Of a stretch of 64,000 nucleotides of DNA, positions 37,902 through 46,031 are shown one piece after another. Source of the DNA: Chitinophagales bacterium (GTDB lineage Bacteria > Bacteroidota > Bacteroidia > Chitinophagales > CAIOSU01). Both the position numbers and the translations under genes were made by a program. The notes beneath the pieces were generated by a model. That model saw nothing but the letters and a program-made list of their open reading frames with translations, did no database searches and had not been told where the DNA came from. Numbering within the stretch: position 1 is the stretch's first letter; each line of letters starts with the position of its first letter. Where the stretch lies: NCBI GenBank assembly GCA_026003335.1, contig BPHB01000001.1:1138591-1202590 (forward strand), given 5' to 3'.

Positions 37902-38138
37902 ATGATGCAGGCTTCGGAGTTTATTGCAAGAATTGAGAAGGAATTTGAAGATGTAAAGCCGGGAACCATTACCCCGGAAACTGAATTCCGCAAGCTGGAA
38001 GGATGGAGCTCTATGATGGCTCTGATTGTGATTGCCTGCATTGATGAGGCCTACGGAGTCACTCTAACGGCTGAGGAGTTGAACAGATGCCACTCCATCA
38101 GTGATCTGTTTCAGCTGGTAATGTCCAAAGCTGCTTAA
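37902..38138 (+). CDS. Stand-alone acyl carrier protein
   Basis: A 78-residue four-helix acyl carrier protein. The phosphopantetheine site reads GWSSMMAL, with Ser37 as the attachment residue. The usual Asp before that Ser is replaced by Ser, which marks it as a specialised ACP rather than the fatty-acid synthase AcpP. It is divergent from GT4 and directly upstream of a FabH-like ketosynthase (50 bases), so it is probably that enzyme's carrier. Two Met codons open the frame; either could start it. Confidence 0.92.
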   Translation: MMQASEFIARIEKEFEDVKPGTITPETEFRKLEGWSSMMALIVIACIDEAYGVTLTAEELNRCHSISDLFQLVMSKAA

Positions 38139-38175
38139 GGCGGTTTTTCATTTTGCTTCCCCGGCTACTGATTGA

Positions 38176-38183
38176 TAGCTTTG
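38176..38183 (+). promoter_or_regulatory. Promoter -7 box TAGCTTTG, near-leaderless
   Basis: Perfect TAnnTTTG match only 6 bases before the ATG of the ketosynthase at 38189. The transcript should begin at or within a few bases of the start codon, so it would be leaderless, and separate from the ACP transcript. Confidence 0.45.
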
Positions 38184-38188
38184 CATGA

Positions 38189-39244
38189 ATGGCTTTGTTT
38201 GCGCTTAAAAATGCACGTTTCTGCGGTGTAGCCTCCTGTGTACCTGTGCATACAGAATCTAATTATGATTTGCCCCTGCTAACCCCCAAAGAACGGGAAC
38301 TGTTGGTAAAGAGCACCGGCATTGAAAAACGCAGGGTTGCCCCCGGTGGAATTTGTAGTTCTGATTTGTGTGTGGAAGGTGCCAGGGAATTGCTGAAACA
38401 ACTTAACTGGGCTCCGGAAGAAATCAGTATTCTGTTATTTATTACGCAAACCCCCGATTACATCACCCCGGCCAGCAGTGCACTCATTCAGGATCGGCTG
38501 TCCCTTTCCCATGGCTGTATAGCACTGGACATTAACCTCGGGTGTTCAGGTTATGTGTATGGTTTGGCGATAACGGCCAGTCTGCTCAACGCCCTGGGTG
38601 GCGGCAAAGCACTTCTTTTGGCCGGTGATATTTCTACGGCTACAATTTCCCAACAGGATAAAAGCACCGTCCCCATCTTTTCGGATGCCGGATCAGCCAC
38701 CGCCCTGGAGTATGACCCGCAGGCACCGGAAATGTTCTTCAATCTGGAAGGGGATGGCAGCCGTTTTGAAACAATCATCATTCCTGCAGGAGGCTATCGC
38801 AAGCCTGTGGATACCGCAGCGCTGGAATACAGACAACGGGGAGAAGGTATTGTCCGTAATGATACGCATCTGATTTTAAACGGCATTGATGTGTTTAACT
38901 TTTCGGTAAGGGAGGTGCCCCGCAACGTGAATAAGCTGCTGACATTTGCCGGAACGGCAAAAAACGACATTGACTATTATGTTTTTCATCAGGCCAACCT
39001 GATTATTAACGAAGCCATTCGTAAGAAACTGCAGCTCCCCGCTGACCGTGTACCTTACTCGCTTCATGATTTCGGGAATACCAGCTCGGCCACTATCCCG
39101 GTAACCCTCACTACCTGTCTGCGCGAAAAACTGCAAACCAGCAATGTAAAAATGTTACTGAGCGGCTTTGGCGTAGGGCTATCCTGGGGTTCGGCTTTGA
39201 TTCAAACCAGACAAATATGCTGCCCGCAACTCATTGAAATTTGA
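38189..39244 (+). CDS. Ketoacyl-ACP synthase III-like (FabH family) enzyme
   Basis: A 351-residue thiolase-fold condensing enzyme. The catalytic triad of FabH-type enzymes is complete: Cys119 in LDINLGCSGYVYGL, His267 in VFHQANLIINEAI and Asn297 in HDFGNTSSATIP. It joins an acyl-CoA or acyl-ACP starter to a carrier-bound extender. With its own ACP next door and glycosyl- and acyltransferases downstream, it looks like a specialised condensing enzyme for a surface lipid or acyl group rather than the housekeeping FabH; that is inference. Confidence 0.92.
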   Translation: MALFALKNARFCGVASCVPVHTESNYDLPLLTPKERELLVKSTGIEKRRVAPGGICSSDLCVEGARELLKQLNWAPEEISILLFITQTPDYITPASSALIQDRLSLSHGCIALDINLGCSGYVYGLAITASLLNALGGGKALLLAGDISTATISQQDKSTVPIFSDAGSATALEYDPQAPEMFFNLEGDGSRFETIIIPAGGYRKPVDTAALEYRQRGEGIVRNDTHLILNGIDVFNFSVREVPRNVNKLLTFAGTAKNDIDYYVFHQANLIINEAIRKKLQLPADRVPYSLHDFGNTSSATIPVTLTTCLREKLQTSNVKMLLSGFGVGLSWGSALIQTRQICCPQLIEI

Positions 39245-39313
39245 ATTAAATCAACCGATGATTTACCTTTCCGGTCATCGTTAACCACTATCATTTTTTT
39301 TAAATTGTGAGGC

Positions 39314-40234
39314 GTGAAACCCTATGATTATTCGGTTGTAGTGCCTGTTTTTAATAGTGCCGGAACTCTCAGATTGCTTTTTGACCGTATCCGGTCTTTT
39401 TTTGAAAAGAGGGGAAGCTCCTACCAGGTCATTTTTGTGGATGACGGCAGCAACGATACCAGCTGGAGTGAGATACTCAAAATCAAAGAAGCCTTTCCCG
39501 ATCATGTTACCGGCATCCGATTATCTACAAACAGCGGACAGCAGAAAGCCACTTTATGTGGGCTCAATCATGCGCGCGGCAAGATGATTATCACCATTGA
39601 TGATGACCTGCAGATTCCGCCCGAAGAAATCGCCAAGCTGATTAAAACGCAGGAAGAAACCGGAGCCGACCTCGTGTTTGGGCTGTTTGACGTGAAAAGA
39701 CATTCTCTCATACGCAGAATAGGCAGTTGGCTATTTGTAAAAATATTTGCTCCCTACTCCAGCATTATCAGCAAGGGATCGTCCTTTCGTCTGATATCGC
39801 ATGAAATAACCTCCAGACTCGGAGGTATCAACCAGAAATATCTTTTGCTCGATGAAGTTTTGCATTGGTACACAAATAACATCGCTTATTGCACGGTGGA
39901 ACACCAGAAACGCATGAAGGGGCAATCGGGTTATTCTATTTTCAAACTGATCAGTATCTCCATCAATTATATTATTTATTACACGGTGATTCCGCTTCGT
40001 CTTATGACTTATATCGGGTTGCTTTCCTCGTTTGCGGTTATCATTGTAGCCATGATTTATTTTTACCGCTGGCTGGTGCTGGATGTGCCGGCAGGGTATA
40101 CGTCCACGCTGCTGGCTATTTTTTTTACTTCCAGTATTATCCTGTTTTCTTTAGGCATTATCGGTGAATACATCAGCCGGATATATGTACAGGAAATTTC
40201 AAAGCCGCCTTACGTGATAAAAGAAATACGCTGA
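39314..40234 (+). CDS. Polyprenyl-phosphate glycosyltransferase, GT2 (GtrB/ArnC-like)
   Basis: A 306-residue GT-A enzyme with two C-terminal membrane segments (about residues 225-250 and 262-285). The donor site has VVPVFNSAGTLRLLF at the start, FVDDGSNDTSWSEI and IDDDLQIPPEEI, which holds the metal-binding Asp motif. This layout matches enzymes that charge undecaprenyl phosphate with a sugar for transfer on the outer face of the membrane. The start is a GTG. Its TGA overlaps the ATG of the acetyltransferase gene. Confidence 0.93.
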   Translation: MKPYDYSVVVPVFNSAGTLRLLFDRIRSFFEKRGSSYQVIFVDDGSNDTSWSEILKIKEAFPDHVTGIRLSTNSGQQKATLCGLNHARGKMIITIDDDLQIPPEEIAKLIKTQEETGADLVFGLFDVKRHSLIRRIGSWLFVKIFAPYSSIISKGSSFRLISHEITSRLGGINQKYLLLDEVLHWYTNNIAYCTVEHQKRMKGQSGYSIFKLISISINYIIYYTVIPLRLMTYIGLLSSFAVIIVAMIYFYRWLVLDVPAGYTSTLLAIFFTSSIILFSLGIIGEYISRIYVQEISKPPYVIKEIR

Positions 40235-40866
40235 TGGTCATCAAAAGGTATGGAATCCGGCTGATAAGGCTCCGCGAGGCTGACATTGAAACGGTGCGGC
40301 AATGGCGTAATGCTCCTCATATTCGCAACTTCATGGAATATCGGGAATATATCACTCCGGCAATGCAACAAAAGTGGTTTCGCTCTTTGGATGCCGTCAG
40401 GGATTTTTATTTTATCATTGAATACCGGGATAAACCGGTAGGGTTGATTCATACTTCCGGTATCTGCTGGGAAAGTGGTACCGGCCACTCCGGCCTTTTT
40501 ATCTGGGAAAAACATTTGCAGGGAAGCCCGGTCCCTGTTTTGGCATCGCTCAGTATGGTTGACTTTTTCTTTTTGTCTTGCCGGCTGCATCGCCTATATG
40601 CCAAAATTATGAAAGCCAACAAAGTAGCCATAAAATACAACCAGCGCCTGGGATTCAGACCCATCCCCGATGATTCGGAAAGTAATTTTCAACAATACGT
40701 TCTTGAAAAAGACCACTACCTGCAGGCATCAGCTCCTCTGCACGCCATGGCCAGAGCTTTCGGCAATGAAAAACCCGAACTGCATATTGAAAACGATCTG
40801 TTGCTTTTACTGAAGCAGCAAGACGCATTCCTACCCTCCGGACTAACGCTGATGGTTGTAAATTAA
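40234..40866 (+). CDS. GNAT-family (amino-sugar-type) N-acyltransferase
   Basis: A 210-residue protein with the N-terminal GNAT domain: IRLIRLREADIETVRQWRN at the start, the acyl-CoA region with HSGLFIWE, and MKANKVAIKYNQRLGFRPI at about residues 128-146. This is the pattern of N-acetyltransferases that act on nucleotide-linked amino sugars (PseH- and WecD-like). The last 50 residues are an unmatched extension. It overlaps the GT2 gene by 1 base and precedes the NUDIX gene by 10 bases, so it is part of one transcript. A sugar acylation role is inferred from context. Confidence 0.85.
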   Translation: MVIKRYGIRLIRLREADIETVRQWRNAPHIRNFMEYREYITPAMQQKWFRSLDAVRDFYFIIEYRDKPVGLIHTSGICWESGTGHSGLFIWEKHLQGSPVPVLASLSMVDFFFLSCRLHRLYAKIMKANKVAIKYNQRLGFRPIPDDSESNFQQYVLEKDHYLQASAPLHAMARAFGNEKPELHIENDLLLLLKQQDAFLPSGLTLMVVN

Positions 40867-40876
40867 ATAGCCTTAC

Positions 40877-41323
40877 ATGGTGAAACCTGAGCGTATCATT
40901 ATTCGCGTGTATGGGCTTCTGATTGAAAACCATCACATTTTACTGCTTGACGAAATAGCCTCCGGCATGCCGGTAACCAAATTTCCCGGTGGAGGGCTTG
41001 AACCCGGAGAAGGTCCTGCCGATTGTCTGGTACGCGAATTCAAAGAAGAGCTCGGACTGGATATCGTTGTTAAAGAGCACTTCTATACAACTGATTTTTT
41101 TCAACGCTCTGCCTTCAATCCGCGGGATCAGTTGATCAGCATTTATTACCTTGTCAATCGGCTGAATGACTTTAATCCTGCTCACAAACTTCCGATAAAC
41201 GACCAGGAGATACTTCTGCAAATGAAATGGGTTAACCTCAATGTCCTGAATGAAGACAGCGTTACACTGCCGGTTGATAAAGTTGTAGTGCGTAAGCTCA
41301 AGGCTGCTTACTCTGCAGCCTGA
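40877..41323 (+). CDS. NUDIX hydrolase
   Basis: A 148-residue enzyme with a complete NUDIX box, GGGLEPGEGPADCLVREFKE followed by ELGL, at about residues 37-60. It hydrolyses a nucleoside-diphosphate-linked substrate; the sugar-nucleotide context suggests but does not prove a GDP- or UDP-sugar. It follows the acetyltransferase by 10 bases and overlaps the convergent GT-C gene by 26 bases. Confidence 0.9.
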   Translation: MVKPERIIIRVYGLLIENHHILLLDEIASGMPVTKFPGGGLEPGEGPADCLVREFKEELGLDIVVKEHFYTTDFFQRSAFNPRDQLISIYYLVNRLNDFNPAHKLPINDQEILLQMKWVNLNVLNEDSVTLPVDKVVVRKLKAAYSAA

Positions 41324-42851
41324 GCCGCCCATGCAGGAAATACTGCATGAGGCATAAGGGAAACAGCACTATAAATATCTCCGTAGGATAGACATAGCGA
41401 AGCAGCGGAATGACACTGAGGGAAATCAACAGGTTGTTCAGTAAAGGCATGGACCCGGGAATGAGCAACAGCCACGCCTCATAATTTTTAAAACGGCTCC
41501 TCACCAGCTCAACCAGCACTATTGCCAGCGCAACAAAATATAGAATCACCCACGCCACACTGCTGAACACCTTCGCAAAAAGAATCTGATAATAATGATT
41601 CAGGCGGATAACCCATTTTTCCCTGCTGAAGTGGTCCGTGTAATTGTTATCTGCAGTAATGATACCTCTTTTTTCAACAGGTTTTCGCTTTTGAATCAGG
41701 TCGGTGTACTCTCCGAAAGTCTGGCGATACACAGAATCAGGCAGGGGCAAAAAAGTAAATTCTTCACTTTGCTCAATGTAATATTTCCGGTTGACCAGCT
41801 CATTGTAGTAAAAGAAATAGTCGCTCACTCCGTTCAGAAAGCTATTCACAAAGTTGACATAGATAAACTTTAAATAGCCGGTGAAATTTTTCCGCTTTGA
41901 CTCAGCCGTCAGCTTTTCAAACTCATCGCGATTGTTTTTATAGATATCCATAAACCAGTATTCCTTATCAAAATGTGTTGTATTATAGATGGGGCTCAGC
42001 TTCCGGAATGACCATGAATGCCGGAGTAGTTGTTTTTCTGTATCGGTAAATGAGTTTTGAACTTTCATAATCAAAACACGTGTAGAGTCGGAGTAGTCAC
42101 CCTCGGTATCCAGAAAAAACATGGCGCTACCCAGGGCGATGAAAGTTCTGAAATTGCCGTAGGCCAATTTTCCGAAAGTAGCCTTATTATACATAAGCAG
42201 GCTCAGCATGAGCAAACCTCCCGGGACCAGCAATGCCAACATCCTGCGCCAGCTTTTACGATAGGCCAGAAAACCCAGTAGCCCGGCTGCAGCGGGAATA
42301 ACAAAAAATCCCTGAGGCCGGATGAGTATCAGGGCTGCTATAGACAGCGATGCCAGCAGATAATGTGTCGTTTTGCCGGAAACGGCAGCCGCCACCAACA
42401 GCACAGCTGCACACAGCGCGAAGCCGGTGAATAACGTAAACGGTGTGATGCTGGTGTCAAAACTGAGGTACTGCCCGCTTGCAAAAAATGCCAGCGATAC
42501 CAGCAGAAATACCCACCGGTAAGCGGTAAGAGAGCGGTTCACCAGATATTGACAGAAAACAAAGCACCCCAATGTAAACAGCGACTGCACGATAAACACA
42601 TCGCGCACACCCATGTTCAGCAGGCGGCAAACCAGCAGCAACAGCGGATAACCCGGAGTGCGGAAGTCAAAAAGCGGCAATTCACCGGCAAGAAGCTTGA
42701 TGACCGGCTCGTAATATCCGAAGGTGTCGCGGTTAAAACCGGGAATGTCATAGTAAAGGAAATAACTCAGCCGGGTGAAAAGGAAAACAAGCAGGTAGAG
42801 GGCGGAAAAGCCGAGAAAACCATGATTAAAAGCATGCAGACGGGCCAGCAT
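41298..42851 (-). CDS. GT-C-fold membrane glycosyltransferase-like protein (GT39/GT83 type)
   Basis: A 517-residue polytopic protein with about ten to twelve membrane segments. Near the start, a periplasmic loop carries DTFGYYEPVIKLLAGELPLF and then FRTPGYPLLLLVCRLL, the acidic and PGYP pattern of lipid-linked-sugar-dependent transferases. The ATG at 42851 is used, 4 bases after the stop of the FAD gene; an earlier Met at 42941 would overlap that gene. It probably transfers a sugar from polyprenyl phosphate, and the GT2 gene nearby could supply that donor. Confidence 0.8.
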   Translation of the reverse strand: MLARLHAFNHGFLGFSALYLLVFLFTRLSYFLYYDIPGFNRDTFGYYEPVIKLLAGELPLFDFRTPGYPLLLLVCRLLNMGVRDVFIVQSLFTLGCFVFCQYLVNRSLTAYRWVFLLVSLAFFASGQYLSFDTSITPFTLFTGFALCAAVLLVAAAVSGKTTHYLLASLSIAALILIRPQGFFVIPAAAGLLGFLAYRKSWRRMLALLVPGGLLMLSLLMYNKATFGKLAYGNFRTFIALGSAMFFLDTEGDYSDSTRVLIMKVQNSFTDTEKQLLRHSWSFRKLSPIYNTTHFDKEYWFMDIYKNNRDEFEKLTAESKRKNFTGYLKFIYVNFVNSFLNGVSDYFFYYNELVNRKYYIEQSEEFTFLPLPDSVYRQTFGEYTDLIQKRKPVEKRGIITADNNYTDHFSREKWVIRLNHYYQILFAKVFSSVAWVILYFVALAIVLVELVRSRFKNYEAWLLLIPGSMPLLNNLLISLSVIPLLRYVYPTEIFIVLFPLCLMQYFLHGRLRLQSKQP

Positions 42852-42855
42852 GTGT

Positions 42856-44349
42856 TTAAGCCGAAGAAACCTTTTTGGGTATTTGCCGGCCTGCTTCAAA
42901 GGATTCTTCACCGGCAACACCGGCTTCATGATATTCAGCATCTTCGTTCACATTCCACACATCATACAACTGCTGTCCGGCAAGAATGTTACGTGCCGCA
43001 AGCATAGCCGTCATCATGGAGTGATCCTGATTATTGTACTTATGCATGCCATTGCGCCCTACCAGATAAAGACCTTCATAGCTCTGAAGCCCTTCTTTTA
43101 TCGCACGCACGTTTTCCCGATACAGGTCGTCATATACAGGGTATGCCTTTTTCTGCCGTACCACACAACCATCCACAATTTCAGAAGCCTTCGCTATTCC
43201 AATCTTTTCAATTTCGGTTTTTGCCAGCTCAATAAGGTCTTCGTCTTTGCTGGTCCATAAACCATCTCCTTCAAAACAAAAATATTCCAACCCATAACAG
43301 CAGTATTGGGGATCGGGTATCATCTCAGGCGACCAAGATTTAAAATTCTGTACCCTTCCCACTTTCACATTGGGGTCGTGAATATAAATCCAGTTGTCGT
43401 CAAACCGGTTTTTGTCTTCCAGGATAAGCATGACCGTTAAAAAGTCGCGATACTTGAGCTTTTCAGCAGCTTCCTGCACTTTTTTATCCGGGGAGGGATG
43501 CAGAATACGCACTAACTCCCGCATAGGCATGGACGAAATCACGTTATCAAAATCCTGAAGAAATTCTTTTTTACCGTTTCGCTCAACTTCTACACGCCAT
43601 GTACGCGAACCGGCATTATAATAAAGCCCTCTGACGCCTGTGCCCATTTCTACACGTCCACCCATCTGAATGATTTTCTGAGCGCATACTTCCCACATCA
43701 TGCCCGGTCCTTTGCGGGGATAGCGGAAAGAGTCAATCAGGGTTTTGATTACTTTGGAACTATCACCTTCGGTTTTGCTACCACTTTTGAAGAGGGCGTT
43801 ATAAATGGCCTGAGTGAGCGACAATCCTTTTATCCGTTGGGCAGCCCAGTCTGCTGAAATTTCCCGGCAACTCATGCCCCACACCTTTTCCGTATAGGTC
43901 TTGAAAAAAATATTAAACAATCGCCTTCCAAACTGATTGCTCACCCAATCCTCAAAATTTTTGGGATTTTTGACCGGAAACATTCTGGCTTTGGCATAAG
44001 ACAAAATGCATAGGGCTGCTTCCAGCATACCCAGGTTGGTAAGTGCCTCCATGGCCTTCAAAGGGTATGAGTAGAATTTACCTTTGTAAAAAATTCTGGA
44101 TTTCCGGGGCCTGTGAAGCATATCATCGCCCAAAATCTCTGTCCAGAAATCTTCTACTTCTTTGGATTTGGAGAAAAAGCGGTGCCCTCCGATGTCAAAA
44201 TGAAAGCCCTTATATTTTTCAGTTCGGGAAATACCTCCCACATAAACAGGATGTTCCTCAAAAACCGTAACATCCGCCTGGGCTTTAGCAAGCAAATAAC
44301 CTGCCGTCAACCCAGCCGGCCCCGCTCCTATGATGGCAACTTTATTCAT
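42856..44349 (-). CDS. FAD-dependent oxidoreductase (amine oxidase / UDP-galactopyranose mutase-like)
   Basis: A 497-residue flavoprotein. It begins [20 protein letters not shown], the FAD-binding Rossmann motif, which fixes the start at 44349 rather than an upstream Met. It then carries [20 protein letters not shown] and [19 protein letters not shown], the pattern of the Bacteroidota amine-oxidase/UDP-galactopyranose-mutase-like family. Such enzymes are often found in glycan and carotenoid loci. It is co-directional with the GT-C gene, 4 bases apart. The substrate is not certain. Confidence 0.86.
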   Translation of the reverse strand: MNKVAIIGAGPAGLTAGYLLAKAQADVTVFEEHPVYVGGISRTEKYKGFHFDIGGHRFFSKSKEVEDFWTEILGDDMLHRPRKSRIFYKGKFYSYPLKAMEALTNLGMLEAALCILSYAKARMFPVKNPKNFEDWVSNQFGRRLFNIFFKTYTEKVWGMSCREISADWAAQRIKGLSLTQAIYNALFKSGSKTEGDSSKVIKTLIDSFRYPRKGPGMMWEVCAQKIIQMGGRVEMGTGVRGLYYNAGSRTWRVEVERNGKKEFLQDFDNVISSMPMRELVRILHPSPDKKVQEAAEKLKYRDFLTVMLILEDKNRFDDNWIYIHDPNVKVGRVQNFKSWSPEMIPDPQYCCYGLEYFCFEGDGLWTSKDEDLIELAKTEIEKIGIAKASEIVDGCVVRQKKAYPVYDDLYRENVRAIKEGLQSYEGLYLVGRNGMHKYNNQDHSMMTAMLAARNILAGQQLYDVWNVNEDAEYHEAGVAGEESFEAGRQIPKKVSSA

Positions 44350-44468
44350 CCGATTATCTATGATTTTGCCCGAAGCAGCGCAATTTACTGAAATCCTATT
44401 AATTGGATGGCTTCTAAATAATCTCCATGGCATTCGCAAAACAGATTTTCACTTTTTTCCGATATTGC

Positions 44469-44651
44469 ATGTCCATGCAGGAAGAGGATATCAAACGGCT
44501 GAAAGACTTTGAGGATGTCTTCAAATTGCTGGATGGTATGATTAAAATGCTGGACGAAATGATGCAGCTGCTGGAGGATAAAGAAAAAAAAGTCTCTGAT
44601 GCCAGACGCAGAGATAACAAACCCGGTTCTGCCCAAAAACTCAATTTCTGA
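44469..44651 (+). CDS. Small coiled-coil protein, unknown
   Basis: A possible 60-residue protein (MSMQEEDIKRLKDFEDVFKL at the start) with Leu/Met at heptad spacing (LLDGMIKMLDEMMQLL) and a polar, basic tail. The codon use looks like real coding sequence. There is no recognised family and no clear ribosome-binding site, and an in-frame ATG at 44427 would add 14 residues. It lies between the divergent FAD gene and the haem-binding gene. Confidence 0.45.
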   Translation: MSMQEEDIKRLKDFEDVFKLLDGMIKMLDEMMQLLEDKEKKVSDARRRDNKPGSAQKLNF

Positions 44652-44705
44652 TTTCAGCGGGGATGACTTTAAATAATTTGTATTCATTCAAAATTTCTAA
44701 ATCCT

Positions 44706-45215
44706 ATGGCCAAGAAAATACTCTGGATACTGATTGCCGTACTGATCATCATGCAGTTTTTCAGACCGGGAAAAAATATCACCGACAAAGCTTCTCCTCA
44801 GGCCATTGGGAATCATTATCCCTTACCCGCTGAGGTTAAGGATATTCTGCAGGTATCCTGCTTTGATTGTCACAGCAATAATACCCGCTATCCCTGGTAT
44901 GCAGAAATACAGCCTTTCGGCTGGCTGCTGGCTAATCATATTAAAGAAGGAAAAGAACACCTGAATTTTGATGAGTTTGCAAGCTACAGCCGCGATGATC
45001 AGCTGGACTACTTTGAGGATATTGAGGAAGTGATTCAGAAAAAAGAAATGCCCCTTAAATCCTATACTTTCATACACAGAGATGCCCGGCTGAACGATAG
45101 CAAAATGGCTCAGCTGCTGCGCTGGACCGCTGACTGCCGGACGTATGCACAAAAAGCTGCTTCCACCCACCCGCAACTGGATGAACCTGATGAGGAACAT
45201 GAAGAAGAAAGATAG
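44706..45215 (+). CDS. Haem-binding domain (c-type CxxCH) membrane protein
   Basis: A 169-residue protein with an N-terminal membrane anchor (about 4-20) and one c-type haem motif, SCFDCHSN (Cys52-Cys55-His56). The body matches the Bacteroidota haem-binding domain (Haem_bd family), with RYPWYAEIQPFGWLLANHIKEG and the His/Arg-rich C-terminal part. It is periplasmic, haem attached covalently; an electron-transfer or redox-sensor role is possible. It stands as a single gene. Confidence 0.9.
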   Translation: MAKKILWILIAVLIIMQFFRPGKNITDKASPQAIGNHYPLPAEVKDILQVSCFDCHSNNTRYPWYAEIQPFGWLLANHIKEGKEHLNFDEFASYSRDDQLDYFEDIEEVIQKKEMPLKSYTFIHRDARLNDSKMAQLLRWTADCRTYAQKAASTHPQLDEPDEEHEEER

Positions 45216-45306
45216 TTGCCTTCCTGTTTCCTGTGCGCAAATTGTATAATCTGTTTATCCACTCTGAGAATCTTGTAATGCATAAGCACTTGCGCTTCGG
45301 CAATTG

Positions 45307-45549
45307 CTATCTGTTTTGCAGTTTTTTCCACAAGGCCACCAAAGCAATGAGCGCCCAGATTAAATTCAGTGCCGTTGCCGGATAGGCTTTTAAACAGTAA
45401 GTATAAACCACCAGGCATCCGGCTCCGATAGCATTTGCTACCTGAAATTGTATAGAGTCTCCTTTGAGCTTCCCGCGGGATACCATGAAATACCCATATA
45501 AGACAGCTATCGCTCCAAACCAGCCGACAAAATCCAGCAGAGTAGGCAT
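45307..45549 (-). CDS. CBU_0592-like small membrane protein
   Basis: An 80-residue protein with three membrane segments, matching the short CBU_0592-type membrane family (LLDFVGWFGAIAVLYGYF; then IGAGCLVVYTYCLKAYPATA). Function unknown. The start is the ATG at 45549 rather than one 42 bases upstream that gives a non-family extension. It lies 66 bases after the ferredoxin gene on the same strand and may be read through from it. Confidence 0.75.
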   Translation of the reverse strand: MPTLLDFVGWFGAIAVLYGYFMVSRGKLKGDSIQFQVANAIGAGCLVVYTYCLKAYPATALNLIWALIALVALWKKLQNR

Positions 45550-45615
45550 TATGAAAAGCGGGGAATTTCTTGCCTGAGCCCTTCTTACCAAAAGGAACAG
45601 GCGCTAGGACACCAG

Positions 45616-45963
45616 CTACAAATGCAGCTTTTCCTTTTTGGCCATGAGTTGTTCTTTGGTTTCAACTCTGTCAGGATCGGGAACACAACAATCTACCGGG
45701 CACACAGCTGCACATTGGGGCTCTTCGTGAAATCCGGTACATTCCGTGCACTTTTCCGGAACTATATAATAATAGTCATTGGATAGTGGAGGAAATTTCT
45801 GTTCGGCATCTACTACGGTGCCATCGGTAAGTTGCACGGGCCCTCTTACGGTAGTGCCATCGGCAATAGACCATTCCACCCCGCCTTCATAAATAGCGTG
45901 ATTAGGGCATTCGGGTTCACAGGCTCCGCAGTTTATGCATTCATCTGTAATTTTTATCGCCAT
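45616..45963 (-). CDS. Dicluster 4Fe-4S ferredoxin
   Basis: A 115-residue cytoplasmic ferredoxin with two [4Fe-4S] sites. The first group is C9-x2-C12-x2-C15-x3-C19P; the second is C72-x2-C75, then C84-x3-C88P. An insert of about 40 residues between them gives the Alvin-type arrangement. It carries low-potential electrons. It is divergent from the acyl-CoA reductase gene, with a 68-base gap, a pairing seen widely in Bacteroidota, so it may be that enzyme's electron partner. Confidence 0.94.
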   Translation of the reverse strand: MAIKITDECINCGACEPECPNHAIYEGGVEWSIADGTTVRGPVQLTDGTVVDAEQKFPPLSNDYYYIVPEKCTECTGFHEEPQCAAVCPVDCCVPDPDRVETKEQLMAKKEKLHL

Positions 45964-45984
45964 ACCTGCAGCTTTGGGTTAGAT

Positions 45985-45992
45985 TAAATTTG
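45985..45992 (+). promoter_or_regulatory. Promoter -7 box TAAATTTG
   Basis: Perfect TAnnTTTG match, 40 bases before the start of the acyl-CoA reductase gene, within the divergent gap to the ferredoxin gene. A near-consensus box on the opposite strand (TAACTTAG, about 46006-46013) could serve the ferredoxin. Confidence 0.4.
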
Positions 45993-46031
45993 CTGCGCCT
46001 AAGTTAGCAATTAACTGTTAAACTGATAACG

